A stretch of DNA of 39,618 bases from Candidatus Omnitrophota bacterium (GCA_023247255.1 JAHFGV010000013.1:1-39618); one strand, 5' to 3'. Positions 1 to 8,257 are shown, counted from the stretch's first letter. Numbers and translations: made by a program. Notes: generated from the sequence alone by a model not told the origin.

Positions 1-62
1 GCGTATTCTAACGCGGAAGCCGTCAACCCCTCTAGCTGTTGCACTTACTTATTGAACTTGGG

Positions 63-143
63 AATCGAAAATTCAAAGGCAAGTTCATGATTCCTTGGCA
101 GGGGAGAAGTTATCAGTGCCGCAGACTCATTCCGTGGGGCTCC
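63..143 (+). repeat. 81-bp dispersed repeat, copy at moaE 5' end
   Basis: This block aligns without gaps to 13777-13857 inside the glycosyltransferase gene (about 69 of 81 positions equal by eye). Its last part, a GTGCC(A/G)CAG...GTGGGGCTCC unit, recurs twice inside the MFS gene at 24375-24404 and 24501-24530. It ends 8 bp before the TTG start of moaE, so it forms that gene's leader. The unit can fold into a short stem (CCACAGG against CCCGTGG with one mismatch or wobble pair). Confidence 0.8.
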
Positions 144-150
144 ACGATAC

Positions 151-567
151 TTGACGGATCAGCCCATTTCTTGGGAGTTCATCGCCCATCATCAGTGTCG
201 GGCGTCAATGAATCCGCAACAAGCGCTCAGGGGTGCGCGGGTGACATTCCTAGGAATCGTGCGTGCCGACTGGTGGGGCGACCGGAAGGTGGGCGCTTTG
301 TGCTATGAGGCGTACCCCGAGATGGCCGAGTATCAAATGGATCGGCTCGTTGAAAAAGCCAAGATCCGCTGGCTACTGGCTGAGGTCTTCATTCAGCATC
401 GTCTGGGTAGAGTCGACGTCGGAGAGGTCAGTATGGTCGTGACGGTAGTCACGCAACACCGCGCCGAGGCCTACGCAGCATCCGAGTTTCTCGTCGAGGG
501 AATCAAACGGGACGTGCCGATCTGGAAACGGAACGAGTACGACGATGAAACTTCCCAGTGGGTGTAA
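151..567 (+). CDS. moaE: Molybdopterin synthase catalytic subunit MoaE
   Basis: MoaE is the large subunit of molybdopterin synthase. It transfers sulfur from thiocarboxylated MoaD to precursor Z (cPMP) to make the dithiolene of molybdopterin. The 138-residue protein has the family landmarks FLGIVR (33-38), CYEAYPEMA (51-59), the HR pair at 103-104, and the catalytic-lysine segment KRDVPIWKR (119-127), with lysines at 119 and 126 as in the E. coli enzyme. The start is a TTG at 151: an ATG at 208 exists but would remove the first family strand (ISWEF). The Shine-Dalgarno is weak, and the leader is a dispersed repeat. No moaD is visible in the window; it could lie upstream. First gene of a Mo-cofactor island on the + strand. 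Confidence 0.9.
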   Translation: MTDQPISWEFIAHHQCRASMNPQQALRGARVTFLGIVRADWWGDRKVGALCYEAYPEMAEYQMDRLVEKAKIRWLLAEVFIQHRLGRVDVGEVSMVVTVVTQHRAEAYAASEFLVEGIKRDVPIWKRNEYDDETSQWV

Positions 568-614
568 CATGTTCCAAGAGAATCAGTGGAGAAGTAATAG
601 TAATGAGGATTGTG

Positions 615-826
615 GTAATGAGGATTGTGTCATGTTTCATGAATCATGTGTCATGAAAAAAGCAGAAAATAAACAGGCATCTCAAGCACGGCCAAAGTAC
701 GCCTTTTGCTTTCCATGACTCATGACACATAAAACATGAAACAGTCTTTCATGACACCTGACACATGACTCATGAAACAGACGTGAGCGCTGCCACTAAC
801 CTCGATGCATTTTGCAAAACATCAGA
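615..826 (+). repeat. Tripartite dispersed repeat, copy A (moaE-moeA gap)
   Basis: Positions 615-724 match 4825-4934 at 109 of 110 bases. The block has a unique core of about 60 bp between inverted arms made of TCATG/CATGA words. A second block (about 766-826), including CCACTAACCTCGATGCATTTTGCAAAAC, follows in all three copies. This copy has an extra 40-bp stretch of CATGA words between the two blocks. It fills the moaE-moeA gap and nothing else is visible there. Confidence 0.85.
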
Positions 827-847
827 GGTAACACGGTCAGGACAAGT

Positions 848-2083
848 ATGCTCACTTATGAGCAAGCGTTAGCACGCATCTTAAGAGAAGTTTCCCCGGC
901 GGCTCCTGTAAAGGTCAAGCTTGAGGAAGCATTGGGCCTTGTACTGGCCCATCCGATCACCGCACGCTTTGACTTGCCGCTTTTCAATAACAGCGCGGTC
1001 GATGGATATGCGATCCGCTCGCAAGACGTTTCCCCATCTGCTGCGGAAGATCCCCCTTCTCATGTGTCGTTGCGTGTGATTGGCAAAGCGGAAGCCGGAC
1101 GGCCATTTTGCTCTTCTGTGCGAAAGGATGAAGCGATACGCATCCTGACCGGAGCCCAAGTTCCACAGGGGGCCAATGCTGTCGTCATGCAGGAGCACGT
1201 GATTAGACGCAACGGGCAACTCATCATCCAACGCTTGCCAAAAGCCGGCCAGAACATCCGCCGACGGAGCGAGGATCTGTGCAAGGGAGCCCGCATACTT
1301 AAAACCGAAACGCTGATTCGGCCTCAGGAAATCGGGCTGCTCGCAGCCTTAGGCAGTAGCCAGATTCCTGTATATCCCCGACCGACGGTAGCGATTCTGA
1401 CCACGGGCGATGAACTGAAACCCCCCGGGAGTCATCTAAAGGCTGGAGAAATTTATGAGAGTAACGGTGCGTTGCTTCATGCCTTGCTTCGTGAGGCTGG
1501 AGCCTCTTCGGCGCATCTGGGCATTGTTCGGGATGTGATCACGCCTTTGATTCGCAAGATTCGTCGCGGTCTGGGTTACGACATCCTGCTCATCTGTGGT
1601 GGAGCCTCGGTGGGTGAAAAAGACCTCCTGCGCAAGGCAACCCAGGCCTGCGGGATCAGAGAAATTTTCTGGAGGGTCAACATCAAACCGGGGATGCCGC
1701 TGTTTTTCGGAAAACATCGCGACACCTTTGTCTTTGGGCTTCCCGGCAATCCGATTTCCGTCTATGTGTGCTTTGAAGAGTTCGTGAAGCCGGCGATCGC
1801 CAGGCTCTCGGGCAGGTCTTGGAGCGATCCTTACCAGACTTGCGCCTTGTTGGCTAAAGACCTGAAGCTCTCTCCAACGAGGCGAACGCACTTTGTCCGG
1901 CTTAGCCGTTTGGCGAATAACGGTCGGATGTGTGTGGAAGCTCTCGACGCTCAGGGCTCGCACCAGCTCCGGAGCCTCAGCGAGGCCGATGCTTGGACCC
2001 GGTTGGTTTCCGACGAAGGACCTTGGAGAGCCGGAACGTTGATCAGGGTGAGACCGGTGAGAGGGAAATGCGAAGTGGCCTAA
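848..2083 (+). CDS. moeA: Molybdopterin molybdenumtransferase MoeA
   Basis: MoeA inserts molybdate into adenylated molybdopterin, releasing AMP, as the last general step of Mo-cofactor synthesis in the cytoplasm. The 411-residue product has the N-terminal MoeA signature NNSAVDGYAIR (47-57), the MoCF-like domain with TTGDE, a CGGASVGEKD stretch, and GLPGNPISV before the C-terminal beta domain. The length is normal for the family. I chose ATG 848 over the earlier in-frame TTG at 812, because 812 lies inside an intergenic repeat and 848 has a plausible CAGGA ribosome site. The 3' end overlaps mobA by 16 bp, indicating translational coupling. Confidence 0.95.
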   Translation: MLTYEQALARILREVSPAAPVKVKLEEALGLVLAHPITARFDLPLFNNSAVDGYAIRSQDVSPSAAEDPPSHVSLRVIGKAEAGRPFCSSVRKDEAIRILTGAQVPQGANAVVMQEHVIRRNGQLIIQRLPKAGQNIRRRSEDLCKGARILKTETLIRPQEIGLLAALGSSQIPVYPRPTVAILTTGDELKPPGSHLKAGEIYESNGALLHALLREAGASSAHLGIVRDVITPLIRKIRRGLGYDILLICGGASVGEKDLLRKATQACGIREIFWRVNIKPGMPLFFGKHRDTFVFGLPGNPISVYVCFEEFVKPAIARLSGRSWSDPYQTCALLAKDLKLSPTRRTHFVRLSRLANNGRMCVEALDAQGSHQLRSLSEADAWTRLVSDEGPWRAGTLIRVRPVRGKCEVA

Positions 2084-2670
2084 CAGGGTTTATTCTCGCC
2101 GGCGGCAAGTCCCGTCGAATGGGACGCGAGAAAGCTTTCTTGAAGATCGGCTCCCGCACCCTCATTGAAAGGGTGATCGAGAACCTGAGACCCTGCGTCG
2201 AGCACGTGAGTGCGATTGGTCATCCGGGCAATCGACGACAGCTTTGCGATCTGCCGCTGGATAATGTTCTTGTGGACTACCGCTGTGGGCAAGGACCTCT
2301 GATGGGAATCTACACAGCACTCATGCACACAGAGACTGCATGGAACCTATTTGTCTGCTGCGACATGCCCTGGGTCGAGGCTAAACTCATTGAACGTCTC
2401 CTGGCTCATTGCACAGCAGATGTCTCGGTGATAGCCAGTATCCTTGCCGATGAAAAGGTTCAACCCTTTCCCATGCTCTGCCATGTCAAGGCCTCTCGAT
2501 CCGTCGGGACATTACTGGATCGTGGGGAGCGATCCGTCTATAGCCTGCTGCGCGAGTCCGATGCACGTTTGGTGCGTGTCGAAGACCCGGATATAGGACG
2601 CGCGTTCACCAACGTCAACACGCAAGAAGACTATGCCAAACTCTACTGCGCTGCCGTTCTCTCACGTTGA
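2068..2670 (+). CDS. mobA: Molybdenum cofactor guanylyltransferase MobA
   Basis: MobA links GMP from GTP to Mo-molybdopterin to form the guanine dinucleotide cofactor used by DMSO-reductase family enzymes such as the nitrate reductase encoded downstream. The 200-residue protein starts with the nucleotidyltransferase loop LAGGKSRRMGREKAFL (10-25), then GPLMGIYTAL (76-85) and the metal-binding CDMP (98-101). The start at 2068 is preceded by GAGAGG and lies inside the end of moeA. The 3' end overlaps moaC by 38 bp. The match between a bis-MGD cofactor gene and a Nas-type reductase in the same cluster supports the call. Confidence 0.93.
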   Translation: MRSGLTGFILAGGKSRRMGREKAFLKIGSRTLIERVIENLRPCVEHVSAIGHPGNRRQLCDLPLDNVLVDYRCGQGPLMGIYTALMHTETAWNLFVCCDMPWVEAKLIERLLAHCTADVSVIASILADEKVQPFPMLCHVKASRSVGTLLDRGERSVYSLLRESDARLVRVEDPDIGRAFTNVNTQEDYAKLYCAAVLSR

Positions 2671-3139
2671 TCGAGAAGGAAACGCCAGGATGGTCGATGT
2701 GAGTCCCAAAACGCCGACACTTCGACACGCCATCGTTCAAAGTGTCCTCCGGTTATCGCCCGAGGCGTTTGAGGCGATTCGGCGGCAGGCACTGAGAAAA
2801 GGCGATCCGTTCACCGTCGCCAAAATCGCAGGCATCCAGGCGGCGAAGCGCACTTCCGAATGGATTCCCCTTTGCCATCCGCTACCCGTCGAATTTCTAG
2901 ATATCCGATTTGAGCAGGATGCAGCGACCCGTTCGATCCGTATCGTGACCGAGGCCACGACGACCGCTAAGACAGGAATCGAGATGGAAGCCTTCGTTGC
3001 TTGCGCGGCGGCGGCCTTGACACTCTACGACATGGTTAAAGCGGTCGATCCCTCGGCGACGATCACTGATTTGCAGCTCATCCGTAAAACCGGTGGCAAA
3101 CAACCCTTTGAAAGAGATGTTTCTGTCTTTTATCGTTGA
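2633..3139 (+). CDS. moaC: Cyclic pyranopterin monophosphate synthase MoaC
   Basis: MoaC converts the MoaA product 3',8-cyclo-7,8-dihydro-GTP to cyclic pyranopterin monophosphate, the second half of the first step of Mo-cofactor synthesis. The 168-residue protein carries the opening motif FSHVDREGNARMVDVS (9-24), CHPLP (81-85), KTGIEMEAF (113-121), YDMVKAVD (132-139) and KTGGK (152-156), which together hold the known active-site His, Glu, Asp and Lys positions. The start at 2633 overlaps mobA. No other start precedes the conserved FSHVD segment closely. Confidence 0.96.
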   Translation: MPNSTALPFSHVDREGNARMVDVSPKTPTLRHAIVQSVLRLSPEAFEAIRRQALRKGDPFTVAKIAGIQAAKRTSEWIPLCHPLPVEFLDIRFEQDAATRSIRIVTEATTTAKTGIEMEAFVACAAAALTLYDMVKAVDPSATITDLQLIRKTGGKQPFERDVSVFYR

Positions 3140-3177
3140 TACTTTCACTAGCAGCCTGCGAGTCACTGGTCACTGAA

Positions 3178-3690
3178 ATGCGCGCAGCTGTCGTGACGAT
3201 CAGCGATCGTTCTTTTCGGGGAGAGCGGCCCGACGTCAGTGGCCCGGTGCTTAAGGGGCTATTGGAAACATCTGGCATCACGCTCATCGAGGCTGTGATC
3301 ATTCCGGATGAGGCATCTCTGATTAAGCGGACGCTCGTCCGCCTCTGTGACGAGGAGAACTGTGAGCTGATCATCACGACCGGAGGCACAGGGCTTTCTC
3401 CCCGCGACGTGACGCCGCAGGCCACCCGGGAAATTATCGACAGAGAGCTCACTGGGATGGAGCAGGCGATCCTGCAGGAAAGCCTGAAGCAGACACCCTA
3501 TGCCATGCTCTCGCGAGGGATCGTCGGGGTGCGCAATCAGACACTCATCATCAACATGCCCGGCTCTCCTAAAGCGGTCCGTGAATGTTTCGCAATCGTT
3601 CAGCCCGTCTTGGATCATGCAGTCAAACTGCTACGGGATGAAAACCCCTATGCGATGCACGGTGAAAATTGTCACAAAAGAAAGAACTAG
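3178..3690 (+). CDS. mog: Molybdopterin adenylyltransferase (MogA/MoaB family)
   Basis: This protein adenylates molybdopterin with ATP to prime it for MoeA-catalysed metal insertion. The 170-residue MoCF domain shows the signature TTGGTGLSPRD (67-77) and PGSPKAV (128-134), with an N-terminal VVTISDR strand. MogA and MoaB share this fold and I cannot separate them by eye. I prefer ATG 3178 to an in-frame TTG at 3136, because the extra residues do not resemble the family, though no clear ribosome site precedes either. It follows moaC by 38 bp and is followed by a membrane exporter gene. Confidence 0.9.
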   Translation: MRAAVVTISDRSFRGERPDVSGPVLKGLLETSGITLIEAVIIPDEASLIKRTLVRLCDEENCELIITTGGTGLSPRDVTPQATREIIDRELTGMEQAILQESLKQTPYAMLSRGIVGVRNQTLIINMPGSPKAVRECFAIVQPVLDHAVKLLRDENPYAMHGENCHKRKN

Positions 3691-3703
3691 GCGTGTCCTA
3701 CTC

Positions 3704-4432
3704 ATGCTATTGATTTTTTTGGTGTTTCTAGTGGCGATGCTCTACGCCTCAGTAGGCCACGGCGGAGCCTCTGGGTATCTGGCCGTGATGTCGCTGATAG
3801 GGGGTTACTCCCCAGCACTGATGAGCACCAGTGCCTTGATCTTGAACCTGCTCGTGGCCGGCACAGCATGGCTGACGTTTTGGCGCATGGGGCATGGCTC
3901 ATGGTCAGAGCTGTGGCCGTTCGTGGTCTCGTCCATACCGGCGGCTTTCATCGGTGGGTGGCTGGCGGTTTCCGTACAGACGTACCGATTGCTCCTGGCC
4001 GGCTGCCTACTCGTGGCAGCGATGCGCCTATCCCTACCGTCCCTACGGGAAGAGATTCATTGTCAGGCACCCCCACTCTCCGTTGCCCTACCTGTGGGTG
4101 GCGTTCTCGGAGTGGTTTCAGGGATCGTCGGGGTGGGAGGAGGAATCTTCCTCAGCCCGCTTATGGTACTCCTGCGATGGGCGGATATGAAACGAACCGC
4201 AGCGATCTCTGCTGCTTTTATCGTAGTGAACTCGCTTGCCGGATTGGCCGGACGGCTGATCGCGGGACGGCTCTTAATCGACTCAATGGCTCTGATCCTC
4301 ATCGCGGCTTTGATGGGTGGTGTCGTTGGCTCGCGATTGGGAGCCAAGCATTTTTCGGGATTGTGGTTGCGTCGTCTGCTCGCGGTGGTTTTGGTTGTGG
4401 CAGCTGGGAAATTGGTCTTCTCTCATGCTTGA
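3704..4432 (+). CDS. TauE/SafE-family membrane transporter
   Basis: A 242-residue integral membrane protein with about eight hydrophobic segments in two repeats. Each repeat starts with a glycine-rich motif: GHGGASGYLA near residue 20 and GIVGVGGGIFLSP near 145. This is the pattern of the TauE/SafE family (older name DUF81), whose members export sulfite, sulfoacetate or other small organic anions; the substrate here cannot be read from the sequence. The start at 3704 is inferred from the hydrophobic beginning, as no clear ribosome site is visible. The stop overlaps the start of the next PII gene (ATGCTTGA), so the two are probably translationally coupled. A role in nitrate or oxyanion handling is only suggested by context. 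Confidence 0.88.
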   Translation: MLLIFLVFLVAMLYASVGHGGASGYLAVMSLIGGYSPALMSTSALILNLLVAGTAWLTFWRMGHGSWSELWPFVVSSIPAAFIGGWLAVSVQTYRLLLAGCLLVAAMRLSLPSLREEIHCQAPPLSVALPVGGVLGVVSGIVGVGGGIFLSPLMVLLRWADMKRTAAISAAFIVVNSLAGLAGRLIAGRLLIDSMALILIAALMGGVVGSRLGAKHFSGLWLRRLLAVVLVVAAGKLVFSHA

Positions 4433-4796
4433 GATAATCGCCATCGTCCGTCGGAATAAAGCCCTAGCCACACAACAGGAATTGGCTCGGATTGGAGCTC
4501 CTGGGTACAGCCGGTTGAGTGTGCTAGGACGCGGGCGGCAGCGCGGGCTACGTACTGAGACCAGTAGTGAAGGATTGCAGTTTCTTCCAAAAGTCCTCTT
4601 TGATCTCATCGTTGATGAGGCAGAGGCTCAAGAGGTAATCGAAGCGATCATTCGAACGAATCAGACCGGTGAGTTCGGCGATGGGAAGATCTTCGTCAGT
4701 GAAGGACTTGAGTCCTATCGCATCTCTACAGGAGAGCAAGTAGCCGCATCGAATCCTGTGATAACTGGGCTTTTGCAAAAACAGCCAACACGTTGA
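4425..4796 (+). CDS. PII-family nitrogen regulator, NifI2-like
   Basis: PII proteins are cytoplasmic trimers that bind ATP/ADP and 2-oxoglutarate and control nitrogen enzymes or transporters. This 123-residue protein opens with MLEIIAIVRRNK and has VLGRGRQRGL, FLPK, NQTGEFGDGKIFV and RISTGE, the PII framework. The T-loop is atypical, lacks the GlnB uridylylation context, and the FLPK plus NQTG pattern resembles NifI2, one half of the NifI1/NifI2 pair that switches off nitrogenase in archaea and some anaerobes. The start at 4425 overlaps the exporter stop. Its partner lies 240 bp downstream. No nif gene is visible, so the target here is unknown and may be nitrate uptake. Confidence 0.88.
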   Translation: MLEIIAIVRRNKALATQQELARIGAPGYSRLSVLGRGRQRGLRTETSSEGLQFLPKVLFDLIVDEAEAQEVIEAIIRTNQTGEFGDGKIFVSEGLESYRISTGEQVAASNPVITGLLQKQPTR

Positions 4797-4824
4797 CCGA
4801 ATGTTGTGTCCTGTCCCAAGAGAA

Positions 4825-4981
4825 GTAATGAGGATTGTGTCATGTTTCATGAGTCATGTGTCATGAAAAAAGCAGAAAATAAACAGGCATCTCAAGCACG
4901 GCCAAAGTACGCCTTTTGCTTTCCATGACTCATGAAATAGACGTGAGCACTACCACTAACCTCGATGCATTTTGCAAAACC
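4825..4981 (+). repeat. Tripartite dispersed repeat, copy B (between PII genes)
   Basis: Positions 4825-4934 equal 615-724 at 109 of 110 bases. The second block follows directly (AGACGTGAGCACTACCACTAACC... to 4981) without the extra CATGA words seen in copy A. It separates the two PII genes, and no ORF of note is inside. Confidence 0.88.
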
Positions 4982-4998
4982 TTAGTGATAAGTAACCG

Positions 4999-5019
4999 GT
5001 GACACGTGTTACGTGTCAC
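4999..5019. promoter_or_regulatory. Perfect 9-bp palindrome upstream of second PII gene
   Basis: GTGACACGT, a GTT spacer, then ACGTGTCAC. It sits 20 bp before the ATG of the second PII gene, where an operator would sit, and its TGACA/TGTCA halves recall Crp/Fnr-type dyads. It could equally be one more unit of the TCATG/ACGTG word repeats seen nearby. Confidence 0.4.
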
Positions 5020-5038
5020 GATAAGTGAGTGTCTAGCG

Positions 5039-5356
5039 ATGAAGTTGATCAAAGCCATCATCCGTCCGGAGAAGGAGACCGATGTCATCCGGGCCTTAGA
5101 GCAAGCCGGCCTCTCGGCGCTGACGAAATGGGATGTGCTGGGCCGAGGGAGGCAACGCGGCATTCAGGTAGGTGCAGCGGTCTATGGAGAACTTTCCAAG
5201 CTCTGCCTGATGCTCATCGTGCAGGAGGCTGATGCTCCGAAAGCGATTGAGACGATCCTCGCAAGTGCCAAGACAGGGCATCCGGGGGATGGTCGTATCT
5301 TTGTGAGCGAGGTCAAGCAGGCCTACACGATTCGGACAGGAAAGTCAGATACGTAA
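5039..5356 (+). CDS. PII-family nitrogen regulator, NifI1-like
   Basis: This 105-residue PII protein begins MKLIKAIIRPEKE and continues with ALTKWDVLGRGRQRGIQVG, a short T-loop with VYGELSK, then AKTGHPGDGRIFV and AYTIRTG. The order and the short T-loop match NifI1, the partner of NifI2, more than GlnB/GlnK, and the canonical uridylylated tyrosine context is absent. ATG 5039 is chosen because the PII strand begins immediately; in-frame codons upstream are in repeat DNA. It is followed within 65 bp by a nitrate transporter gene, so the natural inference is control of nitrate uptake or reduction. That goes beyond what is known for NifI proteins. Confidence 0.88.
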   Translation: MKLIKAIIRPEKETDVIRALEQAGLSALTKWDVLGRGRQRGIQVGAAVYGELSKLCLMLIVQEADAPKAIETILASAKTGHPGDGRIFVSEVKQAYTIRTGKSDT

Positions 5357-5395
5357 TCCCCCATTTCTTTTCGTTCGCAAAGACAGGTGGGGGAT
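5356..5395 (+). terminator. Stem-loop between PII gene and nitrate transporter
   Basis: ATCCCCCA at 5356-5363 pairs with TGGGGGAT at 5388-5395 around a 24-nt loop. The hairpin starts in the PII stop codon and ends 12 bp before the AGGAGG of the transporter gene. There is no T-run after it, so it may be an attenuator or mRNA stabiliser and not a classical terminator. Confidence 0.4.
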
Positions 5396-5419
5396 AACGG
5401 CCGACACAGGAGGTGTGCC

Positions 5420-6703
5420 ATGCGACTCAAGGGTTTTGCCAAAAGTGGACATCCACCGACGCTACTCTCGGCTTTTTTGTACTTCGACATCAGCTTCATG
5501 GTCTGGGTGCTCATCGGCGTGCTCGGCGTGCATATCGCGAACACCTTTGGGCTCACCGCAAGCCAAAAGGGTCTGCTGGTCGCGATTCCAATTCTGGGCG
5601 GTTCACTTGTGAGGATTCCGCTGGGGATTCTCGTCGATCGGATCGGCCCGAAACGGACCGGGATTCTGGGCCAATTGCTGGTGATGATTCCCCTCGTCTG
5701 GGCTTGGCTCTTCGGGCGTAGCTTCTCAGAGTTCCTGACACTTGGCTTGCTCTTGGGGATCGCTGGGGGCAGCTTTGCGGTTGCGCTCCCACTCGCCAGC
5801 CGTTGGTATCCTCCGCAACATCAAGGCCTAGTCATGGGTATTGCCGGCGCTGGCAACAGTGGTACAGTCCTTGCTGCGCTCTTGGCACCGCGCTTGGCTG
5901 AAAGCGTCGGGTGGCACAACGTATTCGGGTTAGCCCTGATTCCGGTGATGGTGACCCTTGCGTTCTACGCGATAGCCGCCAAGGACAGCCCCTCCCAGCC
6001 CGCCCCAAAACCCCTACGAAGTTACCTCGGTCTGTGTCGGGAGCGCGACACGCTCTGGTTCTGCCTGTTCTACAGTTTTACCTTCGGCGGATTCGTGGGT
6101 CTGGCGAGTTTCCTGACTATCTTCTTCCATGACCAGTACGGTTTGGCGAAGGTGATGGCAGGAAACTTCACGGCCCTGTGCGTGTTCTCCGGAAGTTTCC
6201 TGCGTCCGGTCGGCGGATATCTCGCCGATCGCTTCGGGGGCGCGCGAATGTTGACAGCTTTATTCGCCGGCGCCTCGGTCGGTCTTATCGCAGTGGGGAC
6301 ACTGCCTCCCTTGTGGCTAGTCACCCCGTTGCTGTTCCTCGTCATGGCGATCCTCGGTATGGGCAATGGGTCCGTGTTTCAGTTGGTGCCCCAGCGCTTC
6401 CGCGAAGAAATCGGTGTGGCCACAGGTGTGGTGGGAGCTGCCGGAGGGTTGGGGGGATTTCTACTGCCCTCGTTTTTGGGATTGTTGAAAGACCTGGGCG
6501 GATCCTACGGGGTGGGATTTTTCTGCTTCGGTCTGGCCGGGTTGGTATGCCTGGCGCTGCTGCGACTGGTGCGACGAGGCTGGCAGGATTCTTGGCTGAG
6601 TCAGACCCTTGACGCGATAGGGATGCAATCCCAGCTTGGGTTGTCAACTCGCCCAGGCTATAGTTACGAGCGGACTGGGGAAACCCGCAAGAATATCTAT
6701 TGA
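5420..6703 (+). CDS. NNP-family nitrate/nitrite transporter (MFS)
   Basis: A 427-residue, 12-segment major facilitator of the nitrate/nitrite porter family. Family marks include IANTFGLTASQKGLL, PLGILVDRIGPKRTG, the first NNP signature around GIAGAGNSGTVLAALLAPR and the second around GVATGVVGAAGGLGGFLLP. These glycine-rich helices line the nitrate pathway in NarK/NrtP-type proteins. A perfect AGGAGG at 5408-5413 sets the start at ATG 5420. Placed between PII genes and the nitrate reductase, it is the likely nitrate uptake system, possibly controlled by the PII pair. It could instead be a nitrite exporter. The C-terminal tail of about 30 residues is polar and not conserved. Confidence 0.92.
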   Translation: MRLKGFAKSGHPPTLLSAFLYFDISFMVWVLIGVLGVHIANTFGLTASQKGLLVAIPILGGSLVRIPLGILVDRIGPKRTGILGQLLVMIPLVWAWLFGRSFSEFLTLGLLLGIAGGSFAVALPLASRWYPPQHQGLVMGIAGAGNSGTVLAALLAPRLAESVGWHNVFGLALIPVMVTLAFYAIAAKDSPSQPAPKPLRSYLGLCRERDTLWFCLFYSFTFGGFVGLASFLTIFFHDQYGLAKVMAGNFTALCVFSGSFLRPVGGYLADRFGGARMLTALFAGASVGLIAVGTLPPLWLVTPLLFLVMAILGMGNGSVFQLVPQRFREEIGVATGVVGAAGGLGGFLLPSFLGLLKDLGGSYGVGFFCFGLAGLVCLALLRLVRRGWQDSWLSQTLDAIGMQSQLGLSTRPGYSYERTGETRKNIY

Positions 6704-6850
6704 TGCTCGCGGAATTTCATGACAGGCTTCATCGTCGAGAAACGCTGTCATGCTGATTTGCGAGACTCAATAAAATGGATCTCGCGAAGCGTCCATCACA
6801 GGACTTCGGCGGACGTTCACCAACGCCTTGTGGCGGGTGGCATTTATGGC

Positions 6851-8218
6851 ATGAGACTACGATATGGGTGTGTGGGAGTTGTTGGGGTTTGGCTGGTACT
6901 GGCGACGTCTGCGGCAGCCGCTGAGGGTGGTTCTCGAAATCTGTTGATGGTGATGGATCACGGGCTTGATCAGTTAGGCAAGCCACAGTCGTTTGTCAGT
7001 GGGCATCTGAGCGTCAAAACGGGTGGGGAGTTTCGCTACCGACTGGAACTGCGCGATGACTTTAATTTCAATGACGATGCGTTTGAGGATGACGCCGTCC
7101 GTTTGCTTCGCACGCGGTTGCAGATGGACGTTAACGCAGGAAAAACCCTCCGCGCGTTCATCCAAGGTCAGGATGCAGAGAGCTTCGCCGGCAGCAGCCT
7201 CAACCGCACCAACGGATTTATCGACCGCTTAGATTTACGTCAGCTCTTCGTGGAGCTGACGAGCCCCATGGAGGAGCGAGCTATCCAGTTGAAGGTTGGG
7301 CGACAGGAACTTGCCTATGGCGATCAACGCTTCGTAGGGGCATTCGATTGGTCCAACGTCGCTCGCGTCTTCGATGCCGTCAAGGCGAGTTGGACGCCGA
7401 GCGACTGGGCGTAGATAGACGCCTGGTTCAGCCAAGTGGTGCTCATCGACCGCGTCCGGCCGGACTCGGCCGACCATGCCGATGACTTCTACGGACTCTA
7501 TGCGTCGATCAAGCCCCTCAAAGATCATGCACTGGATACTTTTCTCTTCATCCGACATGATCGGGACAATGAATTGCGCGGAGAGATTACCAGTCACCGA
7601 GGTCAGCTCAAGGAGTACACCCTCGGCTCCCGGTTCAGGGGCAAGCGCGGGGCGTGGGATTATGGGCTGGAGGGTGCGTTTCAATTTGGCTCTCGCGCCC
7701 ACGAAGACATCGAAGCCTGGGCCTGGCACAACGAGCTGGGCTACACCCTAGCGGACATTCCGTGGAGTCCGCGCCTGGGCATGGAATACAACCACGGCTC
7801 AGGTGATGACGACTCCAGCGATGGTGAAGTCAGCAACTTCGACAACCTGTTTCCGACGAACCATATGCACTACGGCACTATCGATTTCGCCAGCCTACGC
7901 AACCTGGATCACGTTGAGGTTAACCTTACGACGAAACCGGCCAAGAGACTAACTCTCTTGGCGAAGTACCATTGGTTTTTCCGCGATACAAACAAGAGCG
8001 CTTGGTTCAATGCCGGCCAAGGTGTGATCCGCGCTTCAGGAGTGAATGCGAGTAAGACTCTCGGCCAGGAACTGGACCTGTTAGCCAAATGGCAGATCAG
8101 CCGCCATGTGGAGAGCGGGATCGGCTACTCCCATTTTCATGCGGGGGCCTTCGTCAAGGACACAGGTGTCAGCGACGACGCGAACTTCTTCTATTGGCAA
8201 ACCACCGTCAAGTTCTGA
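6851..8218 (+). pseudogene. Alginate-export-type outer-membrane porin, interrupted by one amber codon
   Basis: Two adjacent ORFs in the same frame form one beta-barrel protein of about 455 residues, split by a single TAG at 7412-7414. The N-terminal part (187 residues) has a signal peptide ending in SAAAA, then repeated strands such as RTRLQMDV and KVGRQELAYGDQRFVGAFDW, typical of the alginate-export porin family. After the stop the same frame goes on with IDAWFSQVVLIDR and ends with YWQTTVKF, a normal outer-membrane C-terminal aromatic. No frameshift is needed. The gene may be recently inactivated, translated by readthrough, or hit by a sequencing error. Its place between nitrate transporter and reductase suggests a nitrate-permeable porin. 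Confidence 0.8.
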
Positions 8219-8257
8219 CTCGACTGATCATGAGAGCTTCTGAGGTGTCTGTGACGA

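Noticed and set aside
812-847. Upstream TTG start for moeA
   Set aside because: It falls inside the CTCGATGCATTTTGCAAAAC repeat block and adds 12 residues unlike MoeA; ATG 848 has a better ribosome site.
6716-6757. Third copy of the 69-bp repeat (CATCGTCGAGAAACGC)
   Set aside because: Only about 20 bp resemble it, too short and diverged to call.
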